From the NCBI GenBank assembly GCA_964019695.1, contig OZ026516.1, positions 99,014,368 through 99,078,367 on the forward strand: 64,000 nt of DNA, read 5' to 3'. The notes under the pieces were generated by a model. It was not told where the DNA came from. It did not search any database and saw nothing but the letters and a program-made list of their open reading frames with translations. The position numbers were made by a program, and so were the translations under genes. Source of the DNA: Loripinus fragilis (Eukaryota > Mollusca > Bivalvia > Lucinida > Lucinidae). Shown here one piece after another: positions 61,870-64,000 of the stretch. Numbering within the stretch: position 1 is the stretch's first letter; each line of letters begins with the position of its first letter.

Positions 61870-61909
61870 CTGGTAAACATAAAGAGAAGGTTTGATTACA
61901 ATAAGCTAA

Positions 61910-62045
61910 ACCCTTTAAGCTGAATGACCGTGCCAACTCTTGTCAGTAGGACGAGCCCATTTTCAATTTAAGAGGTGTTGGAAGGCATTTGTCACTTTTC
62001 TTCAAATTTTAATAGAACATTCTGTGAGATAACAGTGTTTAGTTT
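61910..62045. repeat. Family J fragment
   Basis: AACCCTTTAAGCTGAATGAC, CCCATTTTCAATTTAAGAGG, GGAAGGCATTTGTCAC and AATAGAACATTCTGTGAG match the left half of the 54641 copy. Confidence 0.55.
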
Positions 62046-62463
62046 ATACATATTCTATTGCCATACATTACAGCAATGGTCACAAGTTCTCGCAACATCA
62101 GTTACAACCCTCCCCCTTACATATACAGATCAATCATAGCATGTAAACATGGCTAAAAACAGTATTAAAAAATGTCTTTGAGTACGATTGAGTGCAGGGT
62201 ACCATCATTCAGATTCATAAGGCAAAAAATCCATCTGCCAATCCTAGTGAGTGGACATCCATACTGCCCGATTTTAATTATCTGATATGCGCCTGTTGGA
62301 TTTTGTTTTCCCACACTTGTGAAAATTTATTACAATGATCAAATACTCCATGGCAATGTTCACCCAGTCATAGGGTCCATCAGTTCTAAGGAGCAGGCCT
62401 GCTCCACTGACATATGGAAAATTGGGTATAGCATGAAGTGAGATAAATATATTTAAACTAGAA

Positions 62464-63703
62464 TTGTTTTTCTACAAAAATACAGATGTCACCCCCCTTT
62501 TAATGTCAAAAGCATGAGTCATTAAATACAATTTCAAACAGAAACATTAAATACAATTGCTAATTGAAATTCTAGTCAGTTCATGCAGACAATCAGCTCG
62601 TATCTAGTAAAGATATCTGTCAATGTAGTTTACTATTGCACAATCATAACCTGGTATAGAATAGTCATAGATAATTGTTTTTGTGATGGACAAAGTTCCA
62701 AGGAAAATAACTCAAAGAGTATAAATGACAGAGTTACTATTCTTGCACTCTGCACGTCGACTTATGTTGGTTGATACTTGTATAAAGTTTCGTGAATATA
62801 GCTTAAGCGGTTTCTAAGTTATAGAGCAGACACTGTTTTTGTGATGGACAAAATTCTAAGAAAAATAACTCAAAAAGTATAACAGGCAGAGTTACTATTC
62901 TTGCACTCTGCAGGTCATCTTATGCTGATAGATATTTGTATAAAGTTTCGTGAATATAGCTTAAGCGGTTTACAAGTTAAAGAGCGGACACGATTTTTGT
63001 GATGCATAAAGTTCCAAGGCAAATAACTCAGAAAGTAAGAAAGGCAGAGTTATCATTCTTGTACTCTATACGTCGTCTCATGCTGATTGATATTTTTATA
63101 AAATTTCGTGAATATAGCTTGAGTGGTATTTAAGTTATAGAGCGGACACGATTTTTATGATGCACAAAGTTCAAAGGAAAATAACTCAAAAGTACAAAGG
63201 CAGAGTTACCATTCTTGCACTCTGCCCGTTGTCTTATGCTGATTGATATTTGTATAAAGTTTCGTGAATATAGCTTAAGTGGTTTCAAGTTATAGAGCGG
63301 ACACGATTATTGTGATGCACAAAGTTCAAAGGATAATAACTCAAAAAGTATGAGAGACAGAGTTACCATTCTTGCACTCACTCTGCACGTTATCTTATGC
63401 TGATTGATATTTGTATAAAGTTTCGTGAATATAGCTTAAGTGGTTTTCAAGTTATAGAGCGGACACAATTTTTTTGATGCACAAAGTTGAAAGAGAAATA
63501 ACTCATAAAGTATAAAAGGCAGAGTTACCATTCTTGCACTCTGCACGTCATATTATGCTGATTAATATTTGTATAAAGTTTCGTGAATAGAGCTTAAGCG
63601 GTTTTTAAGTTATAGAGCAGATATGATTTGTGACAGAAAGACAGACAGACAGACGCCTGGGGAAAAACAATATGTCTCCCGACTCTGAAGGGGGGAGACA
63701 TAA
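62464..63703 (+). mobile_element. Pearl/CvA-like element with six ~158 bp core repeats
   Basis: Head GAATTGTTTTTCTACA..ACAGATGTCACC, six cores (GAGTTA..ATTCTTG near 62730, 62889, 63047, 63203, 63361, 63521), an (ACAG)n tract at 63630-63654 and a tail CAATATGTCTCCCGACTCTG. Same architecture as the 16373 copy with two extra cores. Confidence 0.78.
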
Positions 63704-64000
63704 TTTTCTAGCCAAATGGAGAATATGTCCATGTATTGTCAAAACGTTTAGTGCTCTTTATATAATCATGTACTGCTCTAAAGAACGTTTAATTAAATGT
63801 ATTGTCAACCATATCTGTGTCCCCATACCATATTGGTGTCTCCTTACTGATAGATTAAACCAGCCACATTTGTTATATAACTTTACTAATAATACTGATC
63901 TGGTTAGTCCAGTAACAATATAATTGCTTCATTTTGTATCTTTTGTTGAATGTAAGAGTCTTATTGTGTGCAGCCATCCCATACTAATGATGCATACTCT
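63704..64000. other. Intron or upstream sequence, nothing recognised
   Basis: No exon, repeat family or regulatory element could be supported. Confidence 0.5.

Noticed and set aside
60733..61011. 92-residue plus-strand open frame over exon 2
   Set aside because: It is the antisense shadow of the TEP exon plus a family D element.

Overview
The window is nuclear DNA from a metazoan, most probably a bivalve mollusc. The evidence is AT-rich sequence, short exons in kilobase introns with GT-AG borders, dense short inverted-repeat elements, and repeats with ~158 bp tandem cores followed by an (ACAG/ACGG) microsatellite, like the pearl/CvA elements described from bivalves. The species cannot be fixed from this sequence.

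The only protein-coding gene I can support fills almost the whole window on the minus strand (61869 down to 2809). It is a thioester-containing protein (TEP) of the complement C3 / alpha-2-macroglobulin / CD109 superfamily. I could place 22 coding exons by splice sites, matching phases and family motifs. They encode about 940 residues: end of the N-terminal macroglobulin region (61.9-54.1 kb), a variable bait-like segment (45.0-44.1 kb), MG7 (41.4-33.6 kb), first half of the CUB domain (33.7-31.3 kb), the thioester domain with GCGEQ (30.1-18.9 kb), the rest of the CUB (13.9-11.4 kb) and the C-terminal receptor-binding domain (9.2-2.8 kb). The 5' exons (signal peptide, MG1 to about MG4) lie beyond 64000 and the last coding exon(s) lie before position 1 or were not recognised.

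The most interesting feature is a pair of alternative exons at 44779-45025 and 44066-44309. Both begin in phase 1, end in phase 2 and finish with the same [10 protein letters not shown] sequence, but their first two thirds are unrelated and carry opposite charge. Splicing in both, or neither, breaks the reading frame, so the gene is built for mutually exclusive use. Alternative exons in this region are known in other invertebrate TEPs (scallop CfTEP, Drosophila Tep2); this would be the local version of a diversity-generating cassette.

The introns are packed with mobile-element debris: at least eight families of short elements with terminal inverted repeats, two pearl/CvA-like arrays, 5'-truncated non-LTR retrotransposon tails sharing one 3' end, two reverse-transcriptase fragments, tRNA-derived SINEs, a clean TA-flanked 927 bp insertion, and a ~4.1 kb inverted-repeat-bounded block of minisatellites just 5' (in gene orientation) of the alternative exons. 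Several elements lie within about 10-30 bp of exon borders. No rRNA genes, functional tRNA genes, promoters or polyadenylation sites could be supported.
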